A DNA stretch of 40,510 bases, from NCBI GenBank assembly GCA_005880175.1, contig VBJR01000222.1:14383-54892 (forward strand), given 5' to 3'. The stretch's first letter is position 1. Every line of letters begins with the position of its first letter. This document shows positions 6,666-14,944 of this stretch, piece by piece. The DNA comes from Chloroflexota bacterium. Lineage in GTDB: Bacteria; Chloroflexota; Dormibacteria; Dormibacterales; Dormibacteraceae. The notes under the pieces were generated by a model. That model saw nothing but the letters and a program-made list of their open reading frames with translations. It was not told the DNA's origin and ran no database searches. Made by a program: the position numbers and the translations under genes.

Positions 6666-7577
6666 ATGGCGGAGCTCGGCGTGATGATCGAGGCCCAGGA
6701 GGGGCTGGACTGGGAGCGGTGGCGCCGCATCGTGCGGGACGCCGAGCGGCTCGGCTTCGCGGCGCTGCGCGTCAGCGACCACTGCCAGTCGGTGTTCGGC
6801 GTCGAGGGCCGGCGGTCGCTGGCGGCCTGGCCCGCGCTGGCGCTGGCGGCCGAGTGGACCGAGCGCATCCAGCTCGGGACCATGGTCAGCCCGATGACGT
6901 TCTACGAGCCGGCGGTGCTGGCCCGGCTCGCCCTGGCGGTGGACGAGCTGGCGGGCGGCCGCCTGATCCTGGGCCTGGGTGCCGGCTGGAACGTCGCCGA
7001 GCACGAGCGGTTCGGCATCCCGCTCCCGCCCACGTGGCGCGAGCGGTTCGACCGGCTGGAGGCGGGCATCGTCCGCGTCCGGGAGACGTTCGCGGGCCGG
7101 GACATCCCGCTGCTGATCGGCGGGACTGGACAGAGACGGACGCGGACGATCGCGGCCCGGGAGGCGGCGGAGTGGAACGGGGGCGCGCCGGACGGGCCGG
7201 CGTACCGGGAGCTGTCCGCGGCACTGGACGACCGCTGCCGCGAGATCGGCCGCGACCCGTCGGCGATCCGCCGCTCGCTCATGAAGAGCTGCGTCGTCGG
7301 CCGCGACCTGGACGAGCTGCGCCGGCGCGTGGTCGAGATCGCGCGAGTCGTCCCGCCGCCGCGGCTGACCGGCGAGACGGCGGACGAGCTGCTGGCCTCG
7401 GCGCGCCTGCGCTGGTTCGTGGGCACGCCAGACGAGGTCGCGGCCCAGATGCGGCCGTTCGCCGAGGCGGGCGCGGACCTGTTCCTGCTCCAGCACTTCG
7501 CGCTGGACGACGCGGACGCGCTGGAGCTGCTGGCGGGCGAGGTCGCGCCCCGGGTGGCGGGCATGGGTCAGCGCTGA
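6666..7577 (+). CDS. LLM-class (luciferase-like) F420- or flavin-dependent oxidoreductase, possible internal gap
   Basis: 303 residues beginning at ATG 6666, two bases after the PHP stop. TIM-barrel LLM features are clear: RVSDHCQSVFG near 36-45, TMVSPMTFYEPAVLARL near 72-88, the conserved GLGAGW at 103-108 and AEWNGG in the C-terminal half. Enzymes with this signature usually use F420 to oxidise or reduce small organic substrates. After TFAGR (141-145) the family nearly always continues with HYRL and a PKP-V-Q segment before the PLLIGG strand; here DIPLLIGG follows at once, so about 15-30 residues appear missing in frame near base 7100. It may be inactive or the sequence may be wrong. The substrate is unknown. 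Confidence 0.8.
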   Translation: MAELGVMIEAQEGLDWERWRRIVRDAERLGFAALRVSDHCQSVFGVEGRRSLAAWPALALAAEWTERIQLGTMVSPMTFYEPAVLARLALAVDELAGGRLILGLGAGWNVAEHERFGIPLPPTWRERFDRLEAGIVRVRETFAGRDIPLLIGGTGQRRTRTIAAREAAEWNGGAPDGPAYRELSAALDDRCREIGRDPSAIRRSLMKSCVVGRDLDELRRRVVEIARVVPPPRLTGETADELLASARLRWFVGTPDEVAAQMRPFAEAGADLFLLQHFALDDADALELLAGEVAPRVAGMGQR

Positions 7578-7610
7578 ATCTCGGACCCGACGGCGGCGGC
7601 TGACGGCTGG

Positions 7611-7616
7611 TAGCGT
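7611..7616 (+). promoter_or_regulatory. -10 box TAGCGT, leaderless-type
   Basis: TAGCGT lies 9 nt before ATG 7626 of the FAD reductase gene in the short gap after the LLM gene. No ribosome-binding site is visible before that ATG. It is a weaker match than most of the similar boxes in this window. Confidence 0.4.
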
Positions 7617-7625
7617 CTGGGCGAT

Positions 7626-8733
7626 ATGGACGCCGACCTGGCGGTCATCGGGGGCGGACCGGTCGGCTCCACCCTGGCGCTGCTGGCGGCGCGCGCCGGA
7701 CGCCGCGTGACCGTGATCGAGAAGGGGCGGCTGCCCCGTGACAAGCCGTGCGGCGAGGGCCTGCTGCCGAGCGGCGTCCGCGTCCTCGCCAGCGCCGGGA
7801 TCGACCTGGCGGCCGAGGGCTTCCCGGTGGTGGCGGGCGTCCGGTACCGCCTCGAGGGCGGGCCGACGGTGCGCGGCGACCTCCAGCCCACGCCGGGGCG
7901 CGGGGTCCGGCGGACCCGGTTCGACGCGCTGCTGGCGGAGCGGGCGGCGGCGACGCCGGGGGTGACCCTGGTCTGCGCGTGCGCGGCCTCGGCGGTGCGG
8001 GTGGAGCCGGGGGCGGTGCGCGTCGAGACCGCCGCGGGACCGCTGCGGGCGCGGGCGGTCGTGGCGGCGGACGGCCTCCGCTCGGCGACGGCCCGCTGGC
8101 TGGGCTGGGCCCGGCAGCCGGAGGGGCGCGGCCGTCACGCGCTGGTGGGCCATCTCGCCGCCGGCCCCCAGGCGCTGGGCGACGAGGTCGTGGTCACCCT
8201 GCTGGACGGGATGGAGGTGTACGCGGCGCCGGCCGGGCCGGACGAGGCGCTGGTCGCGCTGCTGGCGCCGCGCGGCTCACTGCGCCGTCCCGGCGCGACC
8301 GTGACGGAGAGCTACCTCGAGGCCGTGCGCCGGGCCCACCCGGGGCTGGCCGGCGCGCCGCTGACCGGCCGGGTCCGCGGCGCCGGGCCGTTCTGGACGC
8401 GGCCCCGGACCGTGGCGCGGGATCACGGCCGGGCTGACGCAGGTCGAGGCGCTGGCGGCGCTGCTGTCGTGCCCGCTCGACCTGGCCGACGGGCGCCAGG
8501 TGGCTGGCGCGGCGGCGCGCTACCGGGCCTGGCACGCGCGGCAGTGGCGGCGGCGCCGGCTGGTCACGTCGCTGGCGCTGGCGCTGACGGGCTCGACGGC
8601 GCTGGCGCGGCGGGCGATGGCGGGGGTCGGCCGCCGGCCGCAGGCGCTGGAGGCGCTGCTCGAGGTCAACGACGGCACGCGCGGGCTGGCCGCGGTCAGC
8701 CCGCGCGACTGGGCCGCGCTGGCGGGGTTCTGA
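7626..8733 (+). pseudogene. Geranylgeranyl-reductase-family FAD oxidoreductase, disrupted by internal deletion/frameshift
   Basis: The first frame (7626 to about 8420) has the FAD-binding GGGPVGS, the DKPCGEGLLPSGV segment typical of geranylgeranyl-reductase-like enzymes, and the VVAADGLRS motif. It should continue into the GDAAG FAD motif and a GEGI segment. Instead the reading jumps at about 8420 to ITAGLTQVEALAALL in another frame, ending at TGA 8733. Roughly 20 residues with the second FAD motif are lost and the frame changes. Reductases of this family often accompany type III polyketide synthases, modifying the ring or side chain, and the PKS starts a few bases later. As written it is non-functional; artefact or recent mutation is open. 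Confidence 0.85.
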
Positions 8734-8737
8734 GCGC

Positions 8738-9919
8738 TTGGCCGCCGGAGCCCCCACCCCCAGGACCACCCCACCCGGGGGAGACGGGAAGCGCGCCCAG
8801 CACAGGGCCGGGCCGGCCGGTGGGGGAACCCAACCTGTCAGGTCGCCGCGGCCGGTCAGCGCGTTCCTGGGCTTCGGGACCGCGCTGCCCGAGCACACGA
8901 TCGACGGCGAGGCCGGCCGGGCCGCGCTGAGCGCCTACTGGCCGCGCCTGCGCGGGGTGACGCCCGAGCCGGTCACCCGGCACCTCGTGGCGCCGATCGA
9001 CCGGGTGCTCCGGCTGCGCTCCCTCGGCGAGCGCATGGCCGCGTACGCCGAGCACGCGCCCCGCCTGGCCCGCCTGGCGAGCTGCCGCGCGCTCGCGGCG
9101 GCGGGCGTCGAGCCGGACCAGATCGACCTCGTCATCTCCGTGTCCTGCACCGGCTACCTCTGCCCCTCGCTCGACGTGCAGCTGGCTCGCGAGACCGGAC
9201 TGCGGCCGGACGTGACCCGCCTCCCGCTGACGGAGCTCGGCTGCTCGGGCGGAGCGGCCGGCGTCGCCGCCGCCCATCGCCACCTGGCCGCGTTCCCCGA
9301 CAGCCGCGTGCTGGTCGTCGCCGTCGAGGTGCCGTCGCTGACGTTCCAGCGGGACGACCGCTCCCTCGACAACCTGCGGGCCGCGCTCGTGTTCGGCGAC
9401 GGCGCCGCCGCGGCCGTCCTCGGCCCCGACGAGACCGGCGGCCGCCTCCAGGTGCACGGCGCCGCCTCCCACCTGCTGCCCGGCAGCGAGGACGCGCTCG
9501 GTTTCGACCTGCGCGACGGCGGCTTCCACGTCGTGCTCGACCGGCGCGTGCCGCAGCTGATCGAGCACGGCCTGTCCGCGGTCGTCGCCGAGTTCACCGC
9601 CCGCCAGGGCATCGACCGGCCGGCGTTCTACGCGGTCCACGCCGGAGGCCCCCGGGTGTTCGACGCGGTCGACGCCGCGCTCCGGCTGCGCCCGGATGAC
9701 CTGGCCCCGTCACGGCGCGTGTTCGGCCAGGTCGGCAACCTCTCCTCGGCCTCGATCCTGTTCAACCTGGCCGGGCTCCGCGACGCGGCCGGCGACGGCC
9801 TGGCGCTCGCGTTCGGCCCCGGCGTGACGATCGAGCTGACCCACCTGCGGGGCCCGAGACGCTCCGGTCAGAACAGCCAGGGGATCAGCCGCGCCCGACC
9901 CCGGAACGCCTCCTCGTAG
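8738..9919 (+). CDS. Type III polyketide synthase (alkylpyrone/alkylresorcinol synthase type)
   Basis: 393 residues from TTG 8738. Family similarity begins only near residue 41 (VSAFLGFGTALPEHTI), so the first 40 Pro/Gly-rich residues may not be real, but no other start codon exists in frame there. The catalytic triad is complete: C169 (TELGCSGGAAG), H301 (YAVHAGGPRVFD) and N334 (GQVGNLSSASI). Such enzymes extend fatty-acyl starters with malonyl-CoA and cyclise them to pyrones or resorcinols. The C-terminus runs about 50 nt into the convergent methyltransferase gene, past the usual end after ELTHLR. With the FAD reductase and the ICMT-like methyltransferase it forms a small polyketide cluster resembling srsABC/bpsAB arrangements. 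The product is unknown. Confidence 0.9.
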   Translation: MAAGAPTPRTTPPGGDGKRAQHRAGPAGGGTQPVRSPRPVSAFLGFGTALPEHTIDGEAGRAALSAYWPRLRGVTPEPVTRHLVAPIDRVLRLRSLGERMAAYAEHAPRLARLASCRALAAAGVEPDQIDLVISVSCTGYLCPSLDVQLARETGLRPDVTRLPLTELGCSGGAAGVAAAHRHLAAFPDSRVLVVAVEVPSLTFQRDDRSLDNLRAALVFGDGAAAAVLGPDETGGRLQVHGAASHLLPGSEDALGFDLRDGGFHVVLDRRVPQLIEHGLSAVVAEFTARQGIDRPAFYAVHAGGPRVFDAVDAALRLRPDDLAPSRRVFGQVGNLSSASILFNLAGLRDAAGDGLALAFGPGVTIELTHLRGPRRSGQNSQGISRARPRNASS

Positions 9920-10422
9920 CCCGGCACCGCCGCCAGCAGCCGTTCCTCCTCCCGGATGCGGTCGGCCAGGACGAACCCGTCGAGCAGCGAGAGCCCGAGC
10001 GCGCTCCACGTGGCGCCGCCGGCCAGAGGCAGCGCGGCGAACTCCAGCGCCACCGCCAGGTAGTTGGGGTGGCGCAGGAACCGGTACGGCCCCCGCGTGA
10101 CCGGCCGCAGGTCCGTGGGCACGACGGCGCGCACGTTCCAGCTCCCGCCCAGCGTCGCGATGCTCCACCAGCGCAGCGCGGTGGCCGCGCCCAGCACGCC
10201 GACCCACAGCCCGGGGGCCCGCGGCCGGCGCCGGCGCAGCGCGACCTCCAGCAGCGGCAGCGTGCACAGGCCCACGTGTGTGGCGACCATCAGCGGATAG
10301 GTGCGCGCCGCCGCCCGTGGGCCGCGCACGGCGCGCTCGTTGCGGCGCGAGAGCGCCAGTTCCCGGAGCCGCTGCGCGCCGACCGCCACGACGAGCCCCA
10401 GGTACCAGCCGGGCGGGATCAG
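9868..10422 (-). CDS. ICMT-like membrane methyltransferase (BpsB/YpbQ type), probable CTG start
   Basis: 184 residues with several hydrophobic spans (YLGLVVAVGAQ, PLMVATHVGLC, LWVGVLGAAT, LAVALEFAALPLAGG) and the C-terminal isoprenylcysteine carboxyl methyltransferase signature RGPYRFLRHPNYLAV followed by RIREEERLL. In Bacillus the homologue BpsB/YpbQ O-methylates alkylpyrones made by the type III PKS BpsA, fitting the convergent PKS here. No ATG, GTG or TTG lies in frame where the family N-terminus begins; CTG 10422 does, overlapping the upstream stop as CTGA, with GAGGAGGAG just before it. The alternative GTG 10389 would cut the first membrane helix. Confidence 0.85.
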   Translation of the reverse strand: MIPPGWYLGLVVAVGAQRLRELALSRRNERAVRGPRAAARTYPLMVATHVGLCTLPLLEVALRRRRPRAPGLWVGVLGAATALRWWSIATLGGSWNVRAVVPTDLRPVTRGPYRFLRHPNYLAVALEFAALPLAGGATWSALGLSLLDGFVLADRIREEERLLAAVPGYEEAFRGRARLIPWLF

Positions 10423-11393
10423 CGCTCCTCCTCGCGCACCTTCAGCACGACCTTGCCGATCGCCTTCCGGTCGCCGATGAGGCGCACCGCGTCGGCCGCC
10501 CGCTCCAGCGGCAGCTCCGCGCCGACGAGCGGGTCCACGAAGCCCTCCTCGGCCATCCGCACCAGGTCCTGGTGCGTGCCGGTGCGGATCTCGGGATGCT
10601 TTTCCAGGAACGCGCCCCAGGCGGCGCCCACGATGTCGATGTTGCGGAACAGCACCCGGTTCATGCCCAGCGTGGGGATCGAGCCGCCGGCGAAGCCGAT
10701 GACGATCAGCCGGCCCTCGGGGGCCAGCGCGCGCACGCTGTCGTCGAAGGTGTCGCCCGCCACGGGGTCGAAGATCGCGTCCACGCCGCCCGGCCGCACC
10801 TCGCGCACGCGGCCCAGCCACCCCTCGCCCGCGCGCACGACGGCCTCGGCGCCCAGCTGGCGCGCCGCCGCCTCCTTGCGCTCGTCCGAGACGACCGCGA
10901 TCACGCTCGCGCCGAGCGCCCGGGCCACCTGGATGGCCGCGCTGCCCACGCCGCCGGCGGCGCCGTGCACGAGCAGCGTCTCGCCGGCGTGGAGCCGTCC
11001 CCGCCGGACGAGCGCGAAGTGCGCGGTGTGGTAGTTCATCAGCAGCCCGGCGCCCTGGGCCATCGTCAGCCGGTCGGGCAGCGGGAACACGGTGTCCGGC
11101 GGGGCGGTCACGCGCTCGGCCCACGAGCCGAACGTGGTCACCACGACGCGCTGGCCCGGCCGCACGCCGGCCGACTCGGGGGCCTCGACGACCACGCCGG
11201 CGGCCTCCAGGCCCATCACGAACGGCACCTCCGGCCGCAGCTGGTACAGCCCCTGCGAGAGCAGCAGGTCGGGGAAGGAGACGCCGGCGGCGTACACGTC
11301 CACCACGACGCCGCCGGGCCGCCCCGCGTCGGGACGGTCGGCCACGATGATGCCGTCCGGTCCCGCCAGCCGCTCGAGGACGGCGGCCCTCAC
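10419..11393 (-). CDS. Zinc-free quinone oxidoreductase-type medium-chain reductase
   Basis: 324 residues with the GroES-like N-terminal domain (VDVYAAGVSFPDLLLSQG) and an NADPH-binding Rossmann domain with AAGGVG at 145-150 and AIQVARALGASVIA. The zinc ligands of alcohol dehydrogenases are missing, as in QOR/crotonyl-CoA-reductase-like members. The family reduces quinones, enones or enoyl thioesters with NADPH. GTG 11393 (MRAAVLERL) is preferred over ATG 11441, which adds a non-family leader and crowds the divergent promoter. It is followed by the ICMT-like gene through a CTGA overlap, so it may serve polyketide tailoring or the nearby acyl-CoA metabolism; neither is proven. Confidence 0.85.
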   Translation of the reverse strand: MRAAVLERLAGPDGIIVADRPDAGRPGGVVVDVYAAGVSFPDLLLSQGLYQLRPEVPFVMGLEAAGVVVEAPESAGVRPGQRVVVTTFGSWAERVTAPPDTVFPLPDRLTMAQGAGLLMNYHTAHFALVRRGRLHAGETLLVHGAAGGVGSAAIQVARALGASVIAVVSDERKEAAARQLGAEAVVRAGEGWLGRVREVRPGGVDAIFDPVAGDTFDDSVRALAPEGRLIVIGFAGGSIPTLGMNRVLFRNIDIVGAAWGAFLEKHPEIRTGTHQDLVRMAEEGFVDPLVGAELPLERAADAVRLIGDRKAIGKVVLKVREEER

Positions 11394-11448
11394 GAGACCG
11401 CCTCGACGGGTTCGATGCGATACGCGTTCATCGCTTCCCATGTTGAAC

Positions 11449-11454
11449 TACAGT
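11449..11454 (+). promoter_or_regulatory. -10 box TACAGT, leaderless-type
   Basis: TACAGT stands 6 nt before ATG 11461 of an acyl-CoA dehydrogenase. There is no ribosome-binding site between them. No convincing -35 element is seen. Confidence 0.6.
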
Positions 11455-11460
11455 CAGCCC

Positions 11461-12621
11461 ATGGATTTCGACCTGACTCCCGCCGAACGCACGTTCCGCG
11501 ACGAGGTGCGGTCCTGGCTGCGCGACAACCGGCCGGCCTGGGCGGACGCCGACGGGGACGACGAGGACGCGACCTCCGCGACCTGGCTGGAGCGGCGGGT
11601 CGGGTGGCAGCGCAAGATGCACGACGCCGGCTACATCGGGCTGAACTGGCCCAGGGAGTACGGCGGGCGCGGCGCGACGCTGATGCAGCAGGTCATCTTC
11701 GGCCAGGAGATGATCGAGGCGCGGGCGCCCGGCCCGATCAACGTGATCGGGCTCGGCATGGGCGGCCCGGTGATCATCGCCCACGGCACCGAGGACCAGA
11801 AGCGGCGGTACCTCAGCAAGATCCTGAGCGCGGAGGAGATCTGGTGCCAGGGCTTCAGCGAGCCCAACGCGGGCAGCGACCTGTCGGCGCTGCAGACCCG
11901 CGCGGTGGACATGGGCGACCACTACTCGGTGACCGGCCAGAAGGTGTGGACGACGCTGGCCCACGTGGCGAGCTGGTGCCTGCTGCTGACGCGCGAGCGG
12001 CAGGAGGAGAACCCGCGGCGGGGCCTGACCTACCTGATCGTGGACATGAAGAGCCCTGGCGTCGAGATCCGGCCGCTGGTCCAGATCACCGGCGAGGCCG
12101 AGTTCAACGAGGTCTTCTTCAACGAGGTGCAGGTGCCCAAGGGGCAGGTGCTGGGCCGGGCCGGCCAGGGCTGGGACGTGGCCATCACCACCCTGCTGCA
12201 CGAGCGCGGCACGCTGGGGACGACGCTTGCCAACCAGGCGGCGGTCGCGGCGCGCGACCTGGTCGACCACGCCCGCGCCAGCGGCCGGAGCGGCGAGCGG
12301 CTGCTCCGGCAGGCGGTCGCTCAGCACTACGTCGAGGCACGCACCCTGCAGCTGGTCGGCCAGCGGGCGGTGACCAGCGTCATGAAGACGGGCATCCCCG
12401 GCCCCGAGGGCTCGATCATGAAGCTGTTCTACTCGGAGCTGAACCAGCGGATGCAGGAGACCGCGATCGACCTGATGGGCCCGGCCGGCCAGGTCGAGGA
12501 TGGCAACCGCTGGCAGTACGGCTTCCTGCGCTCGCGGGCCAACACGATCGAGGCAGGGACGTCGGAGGTGCTCCGCAACATCCTGGCCGAGCGGGTGCTC
12601 GGCCTGCCGCGGAGTCGCTAG
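11461..12621 (+). CDS. Acyl-CoA dehydrogenase (FadE family), first of a separated pair
   Basis: 386 residues covering the full acyl-CoA dehydrogenase fold. The N-terminal helical domain starts MDFDLTPAERTFRDEVRSWL; the middle beta domain carries FSEPNAGSDLS and GQKVWTT; the C-terminal helical bundle ends AGTSEVLRNILAERVLGLPR. These FAD enzymes oxidise acyl-CoA to 2-enoyl-CoA and pass electrons to ETF. The MDFDL-type N-terminus and ITGEAEFNEVFF segment are typical of actinobacterial FadE subunits that pair with a second, MDFAF-type subunit; such a gene lies at 14945. It converges on the CcdC-like gene with a 4-nt overlap of stops. The substrate is unknown. Confidence 0.9.
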   Translation: MDFDLTPAERTFRDEVRSWLRDNRPAWADADGDDEDATSATWLERRVGWQRKMHDAGYIGLNWPREYGGRGATLMQQVIFGQEMIEARAPGPINVIGLGMGGPVIIAHGTEDQKRRYLSKILSAEEIWCQGFSEPNAGSDLSALQTRAVDMGDHYSVTGQKVWTTLAHVASWCLLLTRERQEENPRRGLTYLIVDMKSPGVEIRPLVQITGEAEFNEVFFNEVQVPKGQVLGRAGQGWDVAITTLLHERGTLGTTLANQAAVAARDLVDHARASGRSGERLLRQAVAQHYVEARTLQLVGQRAVTSVMKTGIPGPEGSIMKLFYSELNQRMQETAIDLMGPAGQVEDGNRWQYGFLRSRANTIEAGTSEVLRNILAERVLGLPRSR

Positions 12622-13148
12622 TCGACGGCCGCGGCGACGTGCTGACGGTGGCGCTGGTAGACGAAGTACGCCCGCGCCACCCACAGCCCCAGCGTCAGGA
12701 AGAGCAGGTCGGCCGAGAGGTCGTAGACGAGGCCGTGCTGCGTCCCGACGCTCGTCGAGCCGAACGGGCTGCCCGTCAGGACGGCGCGGAACCCGAACCG
12801 GAGCACGATCGTGCCGACCAGGATCAGGGCGAACACGGCGCCGCCCCGCATCCACAGCGCGCCCGTGGTCGGGTCGGCCCAGAACGTCATCGTGCGGACG
12901 AGCACGAAGCCCAGCACGGCGCCGGCGACCGCGAAGATCGGGACGAGGGCCAGGGCCAGCGGGTCGCTGACGAGGCCGCCCCCGGCGCCGATCAGACTGA
13001 AGCCGACCACCAGGAGGATGATCGCGCCACCGACCAGCAGCCGGTCGGGCCGCACCGGCTGCGGGCGCATTCGCCGCATCACCACGAACCCGAGCAGCAC
13101 CGCCGTGATCGCGACCGCGATGAGCTGTGACGACTCGGCTTTTGTCAT
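12618..13148 (-). CDS. CcdC/DUF1453-like multi-pass membrane protein
   Basis: 176 residues with hydrophobic spans near 9-24, 38-57, 63-84, 103-120 and 142-160. Features of the CcdC/DUF1453 family are the basic loop after the first helix (RRMRPQPVRPDRLL), a central GAVLGFVLVRTMTFW turn and a late LRFGFRA segment. CcdC is encoded with cytochrome c maturation genes in Bacillus, but no such genes are near here, and the family function is poorly known. It has its own TACAGT box 8 nt before ATG 13148. Confidence 0.65.
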   Translation of the reverse strand: MTKAESSQLIAVAITAVLLGFVVMRRMRPQPVRPDRLLVGGAIILLVVGFSLIGAGGGLVSDPLALALVPIFAVAGAVLGFVLVRTMTFWADPTTGALWMRGGAVFALILVGTIVLRFGFRAVLTGSPFGSTSVGTQHGLVYDLSADLLFLTLGLWVARAYFVYQRHRQHVAAAVD

Positions 13149-13156
13149 CCCGACAC

Positions 13157-13162
13157 ACTGTA
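13157..13162 (-). promoter_or_regulatory. -10 box TACAGT, leaderless-type
   Basis: On the minus strand TACAGT ends 8 nt before ATG 13148. The same hexamer precedes the acyl-CoA dehydrogenase at 11461. It suggests separate transcription of the CcdC-like gene from adenine deaminase upstream. Confidence 0.55.
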
Positions 13163-13167
13163 GCGAG

Positions 13168-14871
13168 TCACGACGTCCAGCCGAGCCCGACCCGGGCGCC
13201 GTCGCGGAGCCGGAAATAGCCGCCCGCCCAGATCCGCAGGAACGGGATGGCGGCGGTGGTCAGCGTCTCCAGCGTCAGGACCGGGTTCTGCCACGGCACG
13301 CCGAGTCCCGCCAGCGCCCGGCACACCGCCCCGACCTCGTCCACCACGCGCTCGCCGGGCGACGTGCTGTAGAGGCCGGCCACCGGCGCCGGCCACTCGG
13401 CCAGCACGCGGCCGCGCGCGACGACCGCCGCCCCGCCGCGCAGGTCGGCGACCCGGCGCGCGGCGACCGCCATGTCGTCCGGCCGGTCGCCGACGACGAC
13501 GATGCCGGGTGACTCCCAGGCCGACGTGATGGCGACGCCGCCGCCGCGCAGGCCGTAGCCCTCGAGCAGCCCGCGGAAGCCGCGCCCGCTGCCCAGCCGG
13601 TCCACGACCGCGCAAACCAGCGCCTCGGACCCGTCGCTCTCGACCTCGCGGGTGACGACCGGCGCCACCTGGCGCATCGCCCGCCAGCGGCCCGGTCCGG
13701 GATGGCCCAGCAGGTCGGGCGCGAGGCCGTTCAGCCGCACCGTGTCGAGCATCCACGCCGGGTACTCGGGCGGCGTGGAGGGAGCCGGCGGCCGTCCCCC
13801 GGTCAGCACCAGGCGGGGCCGGAAGCCGCCGGCGCGGGGCAGGACCGCCAGGTCCGCCACCATGCCCGGGCCGAGGCCGCCCAGCCAGCGCGCCAGGCCG
13901 AGGTGCTCGGCGGCGTTGTGGCTGGCCATGCGGACGGCGCGCGCCAGCGGCAGGCCGAGCTCGACCGCCTGCTCGACGACCCAGTTCAGCGAGTCGCCGC
14001 GCGCCGCCAGGTCCGGTTCCAGCCCGTCCGTCACGAAGCTGAGGCCGGTCGCGTCGAACGGGCCGTCCCGCCACAGGCTCGCGTAGGCCGGCAGGTCCTG
14101 CCGCGTCGCGCCGTGGCGCAGCTCGGTGTGGAGGCCGACGCGGCGCCGGGCCAGGACGTCCTCGGGGACGATGCTCTCGTGGTCGGCGCCGATGCCGTGC
14201 GCGGCGAGCGCGTTGAGCGCCGCCAGCCTGGCGCCCGCCCCGTGGCCCTCGACCAGGACGCCCCGCTCCAGCGCGGCGTCGATCAGGGCCCGGCTCCGGC
14301 GGTGGCCGCGCAGCAGGTCGCTCCAGTAGACCTCGCCCAGGCCGACGATCCGCGGGTGGTCCAGCAGCGACGCCCAGTCGTCGCGGTCGAGCTCGGCGTC
14401 GCGCACCTCGTCGCACACGATCAGGCCCGAGGCGGTGAACAGCAGGCGGCCGGCCGTGCGCTCGGCCGCGGCGAGGAGGCCGTGGACGCCCGCCAGCCCG
14501 GTCACGACCGCCAGCTCCATCGACTCGACGACCGTCGTCGTCACGCCGGCCCGGACCTGGAGGTCGGCCATGTCGGCGAGGTGGAGGCGGGTCAGGTGGG
14601 TGTGGCCCTCGACGAGCCCGGGCGCCACCAGGTCGCCGTCCAGATCGATCCGCTCGGTGCCGGCGCCCGCGCGCGCCGACACCTCGGCGTCGGGGCCCAC
14701 GAACGCGACGCGGCCGGCGGCCAGGGCGAGGCCCCAGCCCTCCTGCACCTCCTCGGTGAAGACGTTGACGAGGGCTCCGCCCGTCAGCACGACGTCGGCC
14801 TCCGCCTCGCCGCGCGCCACCTCGGCCAGGCGCTCCAGCGTGTCGGCGGCCGGGCGCAGGCGAACGGTCAT
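13168..14871 (-). CDS. ade: Adenine deaminase-like amidohydrolase
   Basis: 567 residues with adenine-deaminase architecture: an amidohydrolase barrel inside a composite beta-sandwich, then the C-terminal domain specific to this family. Metal ligands are visible as EGHTHL (H90, H92), GE180, EGHG (H210), DHES (H231) and FVTDG (D282). The first motif reads EGHTHL where typical members have a D-x-HIHIES-like form, so the specificity may differ. The reaction expected is adenine plus water to hypoxanthine plus ammonia. The second ATG (14871) is preferred over ATG 14883 because a TAATGT box lies 8 nt upstream of it. It diverges from the acyl-CoA dehydrogenase at 14945. Confidence 0.85.
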   Translation of the reverse strand: MTVRLRPAADTLERLAEVARGEAEADVVLTGGALVNVFTEEVQEGWGLALAAGRVAFVGPDAEVSARAGAGTERIDLDGDLVAPGLVEGHTHLTRLHLADMADLQVRAGVTTTVVESMELAVVTGLAGVHGLLAAAERTAGRLLFTASGLIVCDEVRDAELDRDDWASLLDHPRIVGLGEVYWSDLLRGHRRSRALIDAALERGVLVEGHGAGARLAALNALAAHGIGADHESIVPEDVLARRRVGLHTELRHGATRQDLPAYASLWRDGPFDATGLSFVTDGLEPDLAARGDSLNWVVEQAVELGLPLARAVRMASHNAAEHLGLARWLGGLGPGMVADLAVLPRAGGFRPRLVLTGGRPPAPSTPPEYPAWMLDTVRLNGLAPDLLGHPGPGRWRAMRQVAPVVTREVESDGSEALVCAVVDRLGSGRGFRGLLEGYGLRGGGVAITSAWESPGIVVVGDRPDDMAVAARRVADLRGGAAVVARGRVLAEWPAPVAGLYSTSPGERVVDEVGAVCRALAGLGVPWQNPVLTLETLTTAAIPFLRIWAGGYFRLRDGARVGLGWTS

Positions 14872-14879
14872 CGGTGGGT

Positions 14880-14885
14880 ACATTA
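14880..14885 (-). promoter_or_regulatory. -10 box TAATGT, leaderless-type, deciding the ade start
   Basis: TAATGT on the minus strand ends 8 nt before ATG 14871 and contains the earlier in-frame ATG (14883). An mRNA started from it would lack the first ATG, so initiation at 14871 is favoured. Confidence 0.5.
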
Positions 14886-14929
14886 GCGACGAGCGACTGA
14901 CTTTCGTTCAACGCCGTCCCGTCACCGTT

Positions 14930-14935
14930 TACACT
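14930..14935 (+). promoter_or_regulatory. -10 box TACACT, leaderless-type
   Basis: TACACT lies 9 nt before ATG 14945 of an acyl-CoA dehydrogenase. No ribosome-binding site follows it. Confidence 0.55.
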
Positions 14936-14944
14936 CTTTCGCCG

